Assembly: GCA_963730735.1 (NCBI GenBank)
Contig: CAVSSX010000012.1
Location: forward strand, 496,001-560,000
Length of the DNA: 64,000 nt
DNA from: CAVSSX01 sp963730735
GTDB lineage: Bacteria > Actinomycetota > Acidimicrobiia > Acidimicrobiales > RAAP-2
Reading direction: 5' to 3'
Positions within the stretch are counted from its first letter, which is position 1. Each line of letters opens with the position of its first letter. The translations under genes and the position numbers were made by a program. Shown here piece by piece: positions 1-8,191 of the stretch. The notes under the pieces were generated by a model, which was given only the letters and a program-made list of their open reading frames with translations, was not told the DNA's origin and made no database searches.

Positions 1-861
1 CACCGCCGCCATGCCCGGCCCGACCGGCCTCCTGCCCTTCGCCGCCCGGCATCCCGACCGGTTCTTCGACGTCGGCATCGCCGAGCAGCACGCCGTGGTG
101 ACGGCGGCCGGCATGGCGATGGCCGGCCTGCGCCCCGTCGTGGCCATCTACTCGACCTTCCTCAACCGGGCATGGGACCAGCTCTACTACGACGTCGGCC
201 TCCACCAGCTCCCGGTGGTCTTCTGCATCGACCGGGCCGGCGTCACCGGCGACGACGGCGCCAGCCACCACGGCGTCCTCGACCTGAGCCTGCTGACCAA
301 GGTGCCGGGCATGACCGTGCTGGCCCCCTCCTCCTACGAGGAGGTCGCCGTGATGCTGCACGAGGCGCTCGCCATCACCACCGGCCCGGTGGCCATCCGC
401 TGGCCGAAGACCCCGGCCGTCCGGGCCGACGTGACGGGCTCGGGGCTCACGGCGCGCCACGCCCGCACCGGTTCGGACGTCTGCCTGCTCGGCGTGGGCA
501 AGATGCTGGCGGCCTGCGAGGAGGCCGCGGATCTCCTGCAGTGGGACGGCATCAGCGCCTCGGTCTGGGACGTCCGGGTGGCCACGCCCAGCTCGACCCG
601 GCGATGATCGGCGACGCACTGGGCCACCGCCTCGTGGTGACGGCCGAGGACGGCGTCGCCGAGGGCGGGGTGGGATCGTTGATCGCCGCCGCCCTGCGTC
701 GGGCGGCCCGGCCCGGCCACGCGCCGGCCACCGTGACCTGCGGGACCCCGCTCGAGTACCTGGCCCACGGACGACCGGCCGAGGTCCTGGCCAGCCTCCG
801 ACTCGACGGACCGGGCCTCTACGACACGGTCCTCGACGCCCTGCCCCACCACACCGCCTGA
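1..861 (+). CDS. dxs: 1-deoxy-D-xylulose-5-phosphate synthase, C-terminal part, with a frame break
   Basis: This enzyme condenses pyruvate and glyceraldehyde 3-phosphate with thiamine diphosphate in the first step of the MEP isoprenoid pathway. The gene enters from the left edge; about 286 residues remain of a family of about 620-640. The part seen covers the pyrimidine-binding domain and the C-terminal transketolase domain, with the hallmark DVGIAEQHAV carrying the catalytic Glu, then GVTGDDGASHHG and VAIRWPK. The frame opened upstream stops at 605-607, but the expected continuation LDPAMIGDALGHRLV reads in another frame from 592 to the stop at 859-861. Restoring one C near 588-592 joins the two frames. 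I read this as an assembly error or a recent single-base deletion. The gene converges on the next one, 35 bases away. Confidence 0.93.
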   Translation, partial: HRRHARPDRPPALRRPASRPVLRRRHRRAARRGDGGRHGDGRPAPRRGHLLDLPQPGMGPALLRRRPPPAPGGLLHRPGRRHRRRRRQPPRRPRPEPADQGAGHDRAGPLLLRGGRRDAARGARHHHRPGGHPLAEDPGRPGRRDGLGAHGAPRPHRFGRLPARRGQDAGGLRGGRGSPAVGRHQRLGLGRPGGHAQLDPAMIGDALGHRLVVTAEDGVAEGGVGSLIAAALRRAARPGHAPATVTCGTPLEYLAHGRPAEVLASLRLDGPGLYDTVLDALPHHTA

Positions 862-896
862 TCGGGTCGACGTCGGCCGACCAGACGGCCGACGGT

Positions 897-1942
897 TCAG
901 CGGTCGGTGTCCGCCCGATCGTCGTCCGCGGCCCCGACCGACCGCAGGCCGGCGAGCGCCGGCGCCTCGTCGTCGGCCCCTTCGCCCCTTCGGCCCCTTC
1001 GACCCCAGCCCCTTCGGCGTCGTGGGCCGCCGGAACCATCTCGGGGGACTCCTCGGTGTCTCCTGTCTCCTCGGTGGTGTCCGCCACCGTCGCCGGAGCG
1101 TCGGGCGGCTCGGCGAGGGACTCGGGCTCCGTCACCGTCGACTCCGGTCCCGCAGCGGTGCCTACCGACGCAGACGCAAGCTCAGACTCGGACGGGGACC
1201 CTGGCAGGGCTTCAGGGTCGGGTGCCGGGTCGACCGACTCCGCCGCTGCCACGACGGGCGCTGCCGCGTGGCGGCCGGCGGCGTGGCGGCCGGCGGCGTG
1301 CTGGCCCCTCACCTGCCGGTCGGCCGCCAGGGTGTCGGCCAGTAGCTGGTCGGCCAGCTGCTGGGCCATCTGTTGCTGCTGCGCCTGCAGCTGCTCGCTC
1401 ATCTGCTGGAGGATCGCCTGCTGTTCGGCCAGCGAGGTCTCCTGGACCTGGGCCCGTGTGCGCCGGCCGCGGCGGGCCAGCCGCACCGGCAAGGCGACGA
1501 CCGACCAGACGGCGAGGAACGCCCAGACGGCCAACAGGGCGACGACGGCCCCGACCCACGTCAGCGCGGCCAGGGACGGACTCCGGTTCGCCGCCCGCTT
1601 GGCCCACGCCACGATCCGGCGGGTGCCGACGGCGTAGGTCAGCGAGTGCGACGCCGACTCGGACGCGGCTGCCGGATCGGACGGCACCGGCTCCTGGTCG
1701 CCGTGGTCGGGTGAGGTGCGGTGGGTGTCGTAGGTCTGCACGGCCAGCTCGTAGCCGTCGCCCGTGCGCGGCCAGCGGCCGAAGGTGTACCGGCGGTTGT
1801 ACACCGCGTACTCGCCCGCCGACTGGCCGAGCACCAGCTCGCCGGCCATGGCGACGGCCGTCCACTCCACCGCCTCCGACGGTTCGGGATCGAGGGCCGG
1901 GCTCCGCTCGGACCGTGCCAACTCTTCGAGCTCCTGCGCCAT
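897..1942 (-). CDS. single-pass membrane protein with Gln-rich coiled coil and acidic tail, apparent frame break
   Basis: I do not recognise this gene. It starts at ATG 1942 behind a purine-rich GGGAGAGGG. The protein has a soluble segment of about 120 residues rich in aromatic and acidic positions, one hydrophobic helix at about residues 123-150 followed by basic residues, and a Gln-rich heptad-like region at about 166-205. Short HAAGR repeats follow at about 215-227, then a long Pro/Ala/Asp/Glu-rich disordered tail. The frame runs without a stop through the antisense of dxs. Adding one base in the C run at 977-980 gives an acidic ending with the local codon bias and a TGA at 897-899, for about 348 residues. 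That break is inferred. A cytoplasmic N-terminus and a scaffold-like role are possible, but nothing supports a specific function. Confidence 0.6.
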
Positions 1943-2108
1943 CGACTGCCCTCTCCCGGGTGTTCCGCCTGCCGGCGTGGGTCAGGCACAGCACGCCCGT
2001 CGGTGGGCCACGACGGCAGTGCTGGACCGGACGTTCTTCGCCTGACCACTGCGTACCCCGGGCCGGGAGGGCGAAACATCGGGTGTCGGGGGCCACACGG
2101 GTCGGGTT

Positions 2109-2114
2109 TACACT
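2109..2114 (+). promoter_or_regulatory. candidate leaderless -10 box TACACT
   Basis: TACACT ends 5 bases before the ATG at 2120, so transcription would begin at about the start codon. No Shine-Dalgarno sequence lies before that ATG. No convincing -35 box is visible. Confidence 0.4.
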
Positions 2115-2119
2115 TCCGC

Positions 2120-2881
2120 ATGTCCCTCGCCCTGAGCACCGGCGACCAGATCCTCTTGGTCGCGGCGGGGCTGGGGGCCGGGATCGTGAACGGCGCCGCC
2201 GGCGGGGGGACCCTCATCTCCTTCCCGGCCCTCCTCGCCGTGGGGTACCCGGCGCTGACGGCCAACGTGACCTCGACCGTCGGCATCTGGACGGGCTACC
2301 TCGGCGGCACGGCCGGCTTCGAGAAGGAGGTCCGGTCACAGGCGGACCGCCTCCGCTCGCTGGCGGCCACGGTGGTGGCGGGCGGTGTCGTCGGGGGGGT
2401 CCTGCTCCTCACCACGCCGAGCAACGACTTCAAGATCCTCGCCCCGTACCTGCTCCTCTTCTCCTGCCTTCTGTTCGCCGTGCAGCCGCTCCTGGCCCGG
2501 CGACTGCGGGCGACCGAGGATCGCCACTTCCACCGCCTGCTGCTCCATGCCGGCACGTTCGTCTCCGCCATCTACGGCGCCTACTTCGGCGCCGGCCTCG
2601 GCGTGGTCCTGCTGGCCGTGCTGGGGCTGGCCCTGCCCGACCCCCTGGTCCGGATCAACGGGCTGCGGAGCGTCCTCGCCCTCATCGTCAACACCGTGGC
2701 GGTGCTGATCTTCGTCGTCCACGCCCACGTGGCCTGGCCGGCCGTGGCCCTGATGGCCGGGGCGGCACTGATCGGCGGCTACGTCGGGGCCCGCATCGCC
2801 CGCCGGGTGCCCCCGATGGCCCTGCGAGTGGTCATCCTGGCCCTCGGCCTGGCGACGGCCATCCGCCTGCTGGTGGGCTGA
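2120..2881 (+). CDS. TauE/SafE-family (DUF81) membrane exporter
   Basis: This 253-residue integral membrane protein belongs to the TauE/SafE family, whose studied members export sulfite, sulfoacetate or related small organic anions. About eight hydrophobic helices span almost the whole length. The glycine-rich first helix (GAGIVNGAAGGGTLISFPAL) and the repeat after residue 140 (AIYGAYFGAGLGVVLLAVLG) match the duplicated family fold. The ATG at 2120 is preferred because the codons before it overlap the divergent gene's upstream region and a -10-like TACACT lies just ahead. The gene stands alone between divergent and convergent neighbours, so the substrate is open. The nearby TauD-type and SsuABC-like genes make a sulfonate-linked role possible but unproven. 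Confidence 0.85.
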   Translation: MSLALSTGDQILLVAAGLGAGIVNGAAGGGTLISFPALLAVGYPALTANVTSTVGIWTGYLGGTAGFEKEVRSQADRLRSLAATVVAGGVVGGVLLLTTPSNDFKILAPYLLLFSCLLFAVQPLLARRLRATEDRHFHRLLLHAGTFVSAIYGAYFGAGLGVVLLAVLGLALPDPLVRINGLRSVLALIVNTVAVLIFVVHAHVAWPAVALMAGAALIGGYVGARIARRVPPMALRVVILALGLATAIRLLVG

Positions 2882-2938
2882 GCCGGCCGCACCGATGCGG
2901 CGGCGACCTGCCCACCGAGCCGGCCGGCGGGTGGCGAC

Positions 2939-4159
2939 TCAGCCGACGGCCGCCTCGGCTCGCCGGGCCAGGTCCACCAGGAGCTCGTCCTCGCCCGGGC
3001 ACCCGACCAGGGCCAGGCCGATCGGCAGCCCGTCGACCGAGGCCAGGGGGGCCGCCACCACCGGGGCCCCGGCCATCCCGGCCGGTGCCGTGAGGGTCAA
3101 CGTCCGGGCCCGCAGGTCCTCCTTCGCCTCGTCGTCCAGGTCGAGCGGGTAGGCCGGGCCGCAGGTGGCCGGCTGGACCACCAGGCCGTCGGGACCTCCG
3201 AGGCGTTCGATGGCCCGCCGGATCTCGTCGCGGATCGGCTCGGCCCGGCGACCGGCGGCGGGGTCGGCGTCCCGGGCCAGGTCGAACCGGCCGGCCACGT
3301 CGGGCCCGAAGGTCGGCCGCCGTCGGGTGATCCACGGCCCGTCGGACTGCCAGGCCTCGACCAGCTGGATGGCCCGGAACCCGTCGCGCACCGCCACCAG
3401 CTCGTCCCGGCCGGCCAGGTCGGCCTCGCCCACCTCCAGGCCCAGCCCGGCGGCCAGGTCGACCACCGCCCGGGTGAGGGCCACCCGGGCGTCGGGGTCG
3501 GCCAGCTCGAACAGGTCGCCGGCCACCACCAGACGTCGGATCGAGCCGGGCCGCCGGGCGTCCGGGTGGCCGGGCCCGGTGCCGGCGCCGTCCCGCAGGG
3601 CGTAGAAGGTGTCGGCCAACCGCCCGGCCCGCCCGGCCAGCACGCCCACGGTGTCGAAGCTGGGGGCCAACGGCACCAGCCCGGCCTCGGACAGGCGGCC
3701 GTGGGTCGGCCGCAGGCCCCAGATACCGCAGTAGGAGGCGGGCACCCGGATCGACCCGCCGGTGTCGGTGCCGAGGGCCACGTCGACCACGCCCCCGGCC
3801 ACCGCCGAGGCCGACCCGCTGGAGGAGCCTCCCGGGGCCCGTCCGGGGGCCGCCGGGTTCACCGGCGTGCCGTAGTGGACGTTGGTGCCGCCGAGGCTGA
3901 ACGCCAGCTCGTCGGTGACCGTCTTGCCCCACAGGTCGGCACCGGCCTCGAGCAGGGCGGTCACCGCCGTGGCGTCGGCCGATGCCACGGCGGCGTCGGC
4001 CAGCCAGTCCGGGTTGCCGGCACCGGTCCGCTCGCCGGCCACGTCGAAGAGGTCCTTCACGGCGAACCGGACGCCCTCGAGCCGACCGCCGGGTGTGCCC
4101 GCCCGCAGGAGCTCCGGGCCGACGACGAAGGCCCCCAGCGGGTCGGTTGGCCGGGTCAT
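2939..4159 (-). CDS. amidase-signature family hydrolase
   Basis: This 406-residue amidase-signature enzyme would hydrolyse a carboxamide to acid and ammonia through a Ser-cisSer-Lys triad. The residues are visible: Lys35 in RFAVKD, the cis-Ser region GGSSSGSA at 110-117, and the nucleophilic Ser136 in GTDTGGSIRVPA. It is shorter than the usual 450-500 residues but covers the core. Its ATG overlaps the stop of the upstream formamidase-like gene by 4 bases (ATGA), so the two are probably translated together. Both release ammonia from amides, which suggests a two-step amide pathway. The physiological amide is unknown. GatA is unlikely, because no gatB or gatC is adjacent and the partner is another hydrolase. 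Confidence 0.88.
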   Translation of the reverse strand: MTRPTDPLGAFVVGPELLRAGTPGGRLEGVRFAVKDLFDVAGERTGAGNPDWLADAAVASADATAVTALLEAGADLWGKTVTDELAFSLGGTNVHYGTPVNPAAPGRAPGGSSSGSASAVAGGVVDVALGTDTGGSIRVPASYCGIWGLRPTHGRLSEAGLVPLAPSFDTVGVLAGRAGRLADTFYALRDGAGTGPGHPDARRPGSIRRLVVAGDLFELADPDARVALTRAVVDLAAGLGLEVGEADLAGRDELVAVRDGFRAIQLVEAWQSDGPWITRRRPTFGPDVAGRFDLARDADPAAGRRAEPIRDEIRRAIERLGGPDGLVVQPATCGPAYPLDLDDEAKEDLRARTLTLTAPAGMAGAPVVAAPLASVDGLPIGLALVGCPGEDELLVDLARRAEAAVG

Positions 4160-5241
4160 CGGCTCCCACCGGCCCCGGCCGCCCGCTCCTCGACCGAGGC
4201 GAGGCTCGAGCGCGGGAGGAGGCAGTGGACGCCCCGGACACCGTTCACCGCCTGGGACACCTCGAAATCGGCGGCGGCCGAGAGGAACGCCAGCGCCGTC
4301 GACTCGTCGACCCCGGTGGCGTCGGTGACCATGACGAGGGCGTGGCGGACCGCCGCCGCCATGGCCTCGTCGAGCGTCGCCCCGAGTCCGATGGCGATGA
4401 GGTGCTCCGCCGTCTCGCCCCAGGGGTGACGCAGGCGGGCGGCCAGTTCCCGGGCACCGGCCCCCTGGGCCAGGGAGAGCGACAAGGTGGCCCGCAGCGG
4501 GGCCTCGAAGGCGGTCAGCGCCACCTCGCCGTTCCCCTGGGCGAAGTGGGGGTCGCCGGCGTACAGCAGGCCCCCCTCGGCCTGGACCGGAAGCAGCAGG
4601 GTGCTCCCGACGCCCAGGTGCCGGATGTCGAGGTTGCCGCCGTGGGGCCCCGGCGGGGTGGACGACGGCTCAGCGGCCAGGTCGGGGGCCACCCCCACCA
4701 AGCCGAGGAACGGCCGGAGGGGGAAGGGGATCGATCGACCGCCGGGGTCGTGGACCCGGCCGGTGCGGCCGTCCGGGTCGACCGTCGCCAGCACGCTCAC
4801 CACCTTCGGAGCCTCGCCGTCGATCGCTCGGGGAAGCTCGCCGGCCAGGACGCCCCGACCGTGGCGATTGGAGACGATGCCGTAGTCACAGCGCCGTTCC
4901 AATACCCGGGTCTCGACCACCAGGACGTCGCCCGGGCGGGCCCCGGTCATCCGGACCGGTCCGAGCACCACGTGCGGGCCGTCGGTGGCCGGGTCCCGGC
5001 GCAGGCCGGCCCCGGCCAGGGCGATGGCGTCGGGCAACACCCGACCGGGCTCGATGCCCAGCGCTCCGAAGAACGCCACCGGGTCCTGGCCCTGGTCCGG
5101 GAGGATCCCCTCGTGCGACACCGTGTCGACGACCACGGTGTCGCCGTCGTGGACGGTGACCGCCGGCGCCGAGCCGGCGACCGGCAGACGGCCCCAGCGC
5201 ACCGTGTCGGGCGTCGGGACCAGGTGGACGGCGCTCGCCAT
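4156..5241 (-). CDS. acetamidase/formamidase family protein
   Basis: This is a 361-residue member of the FmdA/AmdA family, metal-dependent amidases that release ammonia from formamide or acetamide. Family features include the early DGDTVVVDTVSHEG, the central PGPHGGNLDIRHL and the later GDPHFAQGNGEVA. A C-terminal region with the expected length follows. ATG 5241 is preferred; an in-frame TTG lies four codons upstream at 5253. The stop overlaps the start of the downstream amidase by 4 bases. The pair diverges from the isochorismatase-type gene across 101 bases that contain no copy of the shared island motif, so the pair may be regulated separately. The real substrate may be larger than formamide. 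Confidence 0.87.
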   Translation of the reverse strand: MASAVHLVPTPDTVRWGRLPVAGSAPAVTVHDGDTVVVDTVSHEGILPDQGQDPVAFFGALGIEPGRVLPDAIALAGAGLRRDPATDGPHVVLGPVRMTGARPGDVLVVETRVLERRCDYGIVSNRHGRGVLAGELPRAIDGEAPKVVSVLATVDPDGRTGRVHDPGGRSIPFPLRPFLGLVGVAPDLAAEPSSTPPGPHGGNLDIRHLGVGSTLLLPVQAEGGLLYAGDPHFAQGNGEVALTAFEAPLRATLSLSLAQGAGARELAARLRHPWGETAEHLIAIGLGATLDEAMAAAVRHALVMVTDATGVDESTALAFLSAAADFEVSQAVNGVRGVHCLLPRSSLASVEERAAGAGGSR

Positions 5242-5330
5242 CCGTCGATCCAAACACGTCGCCGGCTCCGGGACCAGTCCGACGCCGCGCTGCCGCCTCG
5301 TCCCCCGCGGGAGCGCCGCATCGGGGCGAC

Positions 5331-5336
5331 TACATT
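5331..5336 (+). promoter_or_regulatory. candidate leaderless -10 box TACATT
   Basis: TACATT is followed by 6 bases and then the ATG at 5343, the same geometry as several other starts in this window. No Shine-Dalgarno sequence is present, so a leaderless transcript is predicted. Confidence 0.45.
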
Positions 5337-5342
5337 CCCTCC

Positions 5343-6116
5343 ATGCGCCCCCTCGGACCGCCGCGCAACGCCTGGCAGGCCGACGCCGAGCACGTCGATC
5401 TCGTCCGTCGCCGGCCCGAGCCGAGACCGGTCCGGTTCCCGGCCAACCCCCAAGACGTCACCCTCGACACGACGCGCACCGCCATCGTCGTGGTCGACAT
5501 GCAGAACGACTTCTGCCACGACAGCGGGTGGCTGCATCACATCGGGGTCGACGTCACCGCCGCCCGGGCGCCCATCGAGCCACTCCGGCGCCTGCTGCCG
5601 GCCCTGCGGTCGTCCGGCGTCCCGGTGGTGTGGCTCAACTGGGGGAACCGTCCGGACCGGGCCAATCTGCCGCCCGGCGTGGTCCACGTCTACAACGGCG
5701 ACGGGGAGAGCATCGGCATCGGCGACCCCCTGCCGGGGACCGGCGCCCGGGTGCTCGAGCGCGACTCCTGGTCGGCCCAGGTGGTCGACGAGCTGGAGAA
5801 GAGCCCCGACGACCTCTCGGTCGACAAGTACCGCATGAGCGGGTTCTTCGACACCGAGCTCGAGGGCGTGCTGCGCAACCTGGACGTCACCACCCTGCTG
5901 TTCGCCGGGGTGAACGCCGACCAGTGCGTGCTGGCCACGCTGTGCGACGCCGCCTCCCTCGGCTACGACGTGGTCTTCCTCGACGACTGCTGCGCCACCA
6001 CCTCGCCCGCCTACTGCTTCGACGCCACCGTCTACAACGTGGCCCAGTGCTTCGGCTTCGTGGCCCACAGCACCGACCTGCTCACTGGCCTGAAGGACGG
6101 GGGCGTCCCGACGTGA
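5343..6116 (+). CDS. isochorismatase-superfamily cysteine amidohydrolase
   Basis: This 257-residue protein has the isochorismatase-like fold and a complete Asp-Lys-Cys set: Asp52 in VVVDMQND, Lys162 in SVDKYRMSGF and Cys195 in NADQCVLAT. Enzymes of this superfamily with a full triad usually cleave amide or urea-type C-N bonds (ureidoacrylate, biuret, N-carbamoylsarcosine, nicotinamide) rather than isochorismate. The N-terminus carries about 40 extra residues, as in ureidoacrylate- and biuret-type members. The next gene, a cupin, overlaps it by 4 bases (GTGA). Next to an amidase, a formamidase-like enzyme and nucleobase-type enzymes, it probably opens or trims a carbamoyl-bearing intermediate. 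That role is inference. Confidence 0.85.
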   Translation: MRPLGPPRNAWQADAEHVDLVRRRPEPRPVRFPANPQDVTLDTTRTAIVVVDMQNDFCHDSGWLHHIGVDVTAARAPIEPLRRLLPALRSSGVPVVWLNWGNRPDRANLPPGVVHVYNGDGESIGIGDPLPGTGARVLERDSWSAQVVDELEKSPDDLSVDKYRMSGFFDTELEGVLRNLDVTTLLFAGVNADQCVLATLCDAASLGYDVVFLDDCCATTSPAYCFDATVYNVAQCFGFVAHSTDLLTGLKDGGVPT

Positions 6117-6553
6117 GCCCGGCCAACCGTCCGGCCAGCCTGCACGTGGCGGCTGACCAGCCGGCCTACCGGATCACCGCCGGGGACTCGGTCAAGCTGG
6201 CCGTGCTCCACCGGCCCGACGACCTCTACGACGCCTCGGTGCTGGTCGAGGTCTGGGAGCCGGGTGGCGCCCAGCCGCCCAACAGTCATCCGGCGTCGGT
6301 CGAGACGTTCTTCGTGCTGGCCGGCACCGGGGTGGCGTACTGCGACGACCAGTCGACCCCCCTCGGGCCGGGCCAGCTGCTGGTCCTCCCCCCGAACTCG
6401 GTCCACCGGATCGTGAACACCGGAGCCGGCCGGCTCTACGCCGTCACCACGATGACCCCCGACGGTGGGTTCGCCGCCCTGGTCGAGGCGGGCGAACCCA
6501 CGGTCCTCGACGCAGCGGACCTCGCCGTGCTGTCGGGCGCCGCCACCAGCTGA
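6113..6553 (+). CDS. small cupin-domain protein
   Basis: This 146-residue single-domain cupin starts at GTG 6113, overlapping the stop of the isochorismatase-type gene by 4 bases. The jelly-roll signature is visible: PPNSHPASVETFFVLAG with candidate metal ligands His and Glu, then GPGQLLVLPPNSVHRIVN with the second-motif His. Small cupins may be isomerases, dioxygenases, lyases or ligand-binding proteins, and the sequence does not say which. Tight coupling to the amidohydrolase suggests a substrate or product of the same pathway. A hairpin at 6564-6579 follows the stop and separates the gene from the convergent operon. Confidence 0.8.
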   Translation: MSPANRPASLHVAADQPAYRITAGDSVKLAVLHRPDDLYDASVLVEVWEPGGAQPPNSHPASVETFFVLAGTGVAYCDDQSTPLGPGQLLVLPPNSVHRIVNTGAGRLYAVTTMTPDGGFAALVEAGEPTVLDAADLAVLSGAATS

Positions 6554-6563
6554 GCCGGCGGCC

Positions 6564-6579
6564 CGGGCGGTGTCGCCCG
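6564..6579. terminator. hairpin between convergent operons
   Basis: A perfect 6-bp stem, CGGGCG/CGCCCG with a 4-base loop, fills the 26-base gap between the cupin stop and the stop of the opposing deoxyribosyltransferase gene. There is no U-tract. A bidirectional terminator is plausible. Confidence 0.45.
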
Positions 6580-7155
6580 TCAGACGGTGCCGAGCACCTG
6601 GGCCACCCGACGCAGGCACTCCTCGAACGCCCGGAGGTCGGTCAGCGCGTGCTCGCTCGACGCCGTCCCCCGCACGACCGGGACGCCGGACCGGCGCGCC
6701 GGGCCCTCGCACATCAGGTTGTCACCGAACCCGAAGTCCTCGATGTCCGTCCCCTCGACGATCGCCGACGATGCGGCGACCCGGTGCTTGTAGTCGAGGG
6801 CGTCGTTGGTGTAGCCGAACACGGGCCGACCGAGCCCGTAGAAGTAGCCGACCTCGATGGCCGTGCCGACGTCCATGCTGACCCCCCGGAACGGGGTCAT
6901 GTTGGCCACCACCACCTGGGAGGAATCGAGCAGGGCGATCGAGTGGTCGAAGATGGCCAGACCCTGCTCGTTCGGCGAGAGCGCCGAGAGATCGGCGGCC
7001 TCGTCGAGCGGGAACACCCCGGCCAGGCCGTAGGCGGCGCACAGGTCCTTCTTGGCCTGCCCCACGCTGAGGGCGACCGGGCGGGCGAGGAAGACCTCAG
7101 GACCAGCCAGGTACACCCGCGGTGGCGGCCCGTCGTCCCCTTCGCGGCCGATCAC
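6580..7155 (-). CDS. nucleoside 2-deoxyribosyltransferase family protein
   Basis: This 191-residue protein resembles nucleoside 2-deoxyribosyltransferases, which exchange the base of deoxyribonucleosides or hydrolyse the N-glycosidic bond. The signs are the opening RVYLAGPEVF, the DSSQVVVANMTPFRG segment, and DVGTAIEVGYFYGLGRPV, which contains the usual catalytic Glu. GTG 7155 is the only sensible start. It lies 22 bases after the stop of the third Rieske gene of the minus-strand operon, so it is probably the last gene of that unit. Its presence is one reason to suspect a nucleobase-related substrate. It could instead be a housekeeping salvage or nucleotide-cleaning enzyme. Confidence 0.82.
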   Translation of the reverse strand: MIGREGDDGPPPRVYLAGPEVFLARPVALSVGQAKKDLCAAYGLAGVFPLDEAADLSALSPNEQGLAIFDHSIALLDSSQVVVANMTPFRGVSMDVGTAIEVGYFYGLGRPVFGYTNDALDYKHRVAASSAIVEGTDIEDFGFGDNLMCEGPARRSGVPVVRGTASSEHALTDLRAFEECLRRVAQVLGTV

Positions 7156-7177
7156 CGTCGACGTCCGGTCCGGCGCC

Positions 7178-8191
7178 TCACCCGTCGGCGGGCACGGGCT
7201 CGCCCTTCAGGAGCCGCCCCAGCAGGCGCCGGTACTCGAGGGTGGTGCGGTCGCAGCGGAGATGCACCTCGCTCGTGGCGTCGACCGGGAAGTCGGGGTT
7301 CGTGGTCTCGAGGACGATCCGGTCCTCGTTGGTAACCCGACGGCTGAACGACCAGAACATGTCGTAGGGCTGCGCCTCCTCGTCCCCGGCCAGGGCCGAG
7401 ACACGCACGTACATGGAATGGTCGTCGTCGACCGGGGTGCCCGAGCCGTAGAAGCAGTAGTCGGGCGGCGAGCCGCCGTAGGCCAGCAGGATGCGGCTGT
7501 GGAGCGGCGCCAGCAGCTCGACCTCGGTCATCCGGGAGAACCGGATCGACTCGTCGGTGATGCCCATCTGCGGCCCGACACCCTTCACCTCGTGGACGAT
7601 GCAGGCCTTGAAGCCGTGCCCCGTCGGCTCGACGTCGTAACGAGGGATCCGGGGCTGGGTGGGGTCGCCGAACGTGCCCTGGTGGACGAAGGCCGGATGC
7701 GCCTGGTCGATGTTGTTGTCGACGATGCGCAGGGCGCTGCACGTCCAGGGCTCGAAGAAGTCGACCTGGACCCGCCAGCCCAGCTCGTCCACCTCGTACC
7801 AGGGCGGTGGGCCGGGCGTGGCCGGGCTGCCCACGCACGCCCAGTACAGGCCGTAGCGCTCGACCACCGGCCAGGTGGCGACCTTGGCCTTCGGGGGGAT
7901 GGGCACCCCGTCCTCGAGCTGCGGCACCACGGCACACGCCCCCGAGGGGGTGAACTGCCAGCCGTGGTAGATGCAGACCAGCCGGTCGCCGTCGATCGAG
8001 GCCGCCTTCAGGTGGGCACCACGGTGGGGGCAGTAGGGCTCGGTGAGCACCGGCTCGCCGTCGCCCGTCACCCACAGCACGTACTCCTCACCGAACAACC
8101 GGACCGGGCGGGGCGGTCCGCCCTTGGCGTCCTGCACGCGGGCCACGGCATACCAGTGGTCGCGCAGGAACGGCAGCTCGCTGATGTGCAT
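7178..8191 (-). CDS. Rieske non-heme iron oxygenase, alpha subunit (copy 1)
   Basis: This is a terminal oxygenase subunit of about 337 residues. It has an N-terminal Rieske [2Fe-2S] domain with CPH near residues 54-56 and CIYH near 73-76. The C-terminal catalytic domain has the mononuclear iron motif D-x2-H-x4-H (DQAHPAFVH, near 162-170), and the Asp that links the two centres is intact. Such enzymes hydroxylate rings or remove O- or N-methyl groups using electrons from a separate reductase. It is most like copy 5 (12689-13696) in length and motif spacing. ATG 8191 overlaps the stop of copy 2 by one base (TGATG), so translation is coupled. No reductase or ferredoxin lies nearby. The substrate is unknown. 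Confidence 0.93.
   Translation of the reverse strand: MHISELPFLRDHWYAVARVQDAKGGPPRPVRLFGEEYVLWVTGDGEPVLTEPYCPHRGAHLKAASIDGDRLVCIYHGWQFTPSGACAVVPQLEDGVPIPPKAKVATWPVVERYGLYWACVGSPATPGPPPWYEVDELGWRVQVDFFEPWTCSALRIVDNNIDQAHPAFVHQGTFGDPTQPRIPRYDVEPTGHGFKACIVHEVKGVGPQMGITDESIRFSRMTEVELLAPLHSRILLAYGGSPPDYCFYGSGTPVDDDHSMYVRVSALAGDEEAQPYDMFWSFSRRVTNEDRIVLETTNPDFPVDATSEVHLRCDRTTLEYRRLLGRLLKGEPVPADG

Noticed and set aside
1263..1301. Short tandem repeat of about 15 bases (HAAGR codons)
   Set aside because: It lies inside the coding region of the membrane protein and is a low-complexity peptide repeat, not a mobile or CRISPR repeat.
2832..4241. Long open frame overlapping the amidase on the same strand in another frame
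   Set aside because: The frame has repetitive Gly/Arg-rich translation, whereas the amidase frame has all catalytic motifs.
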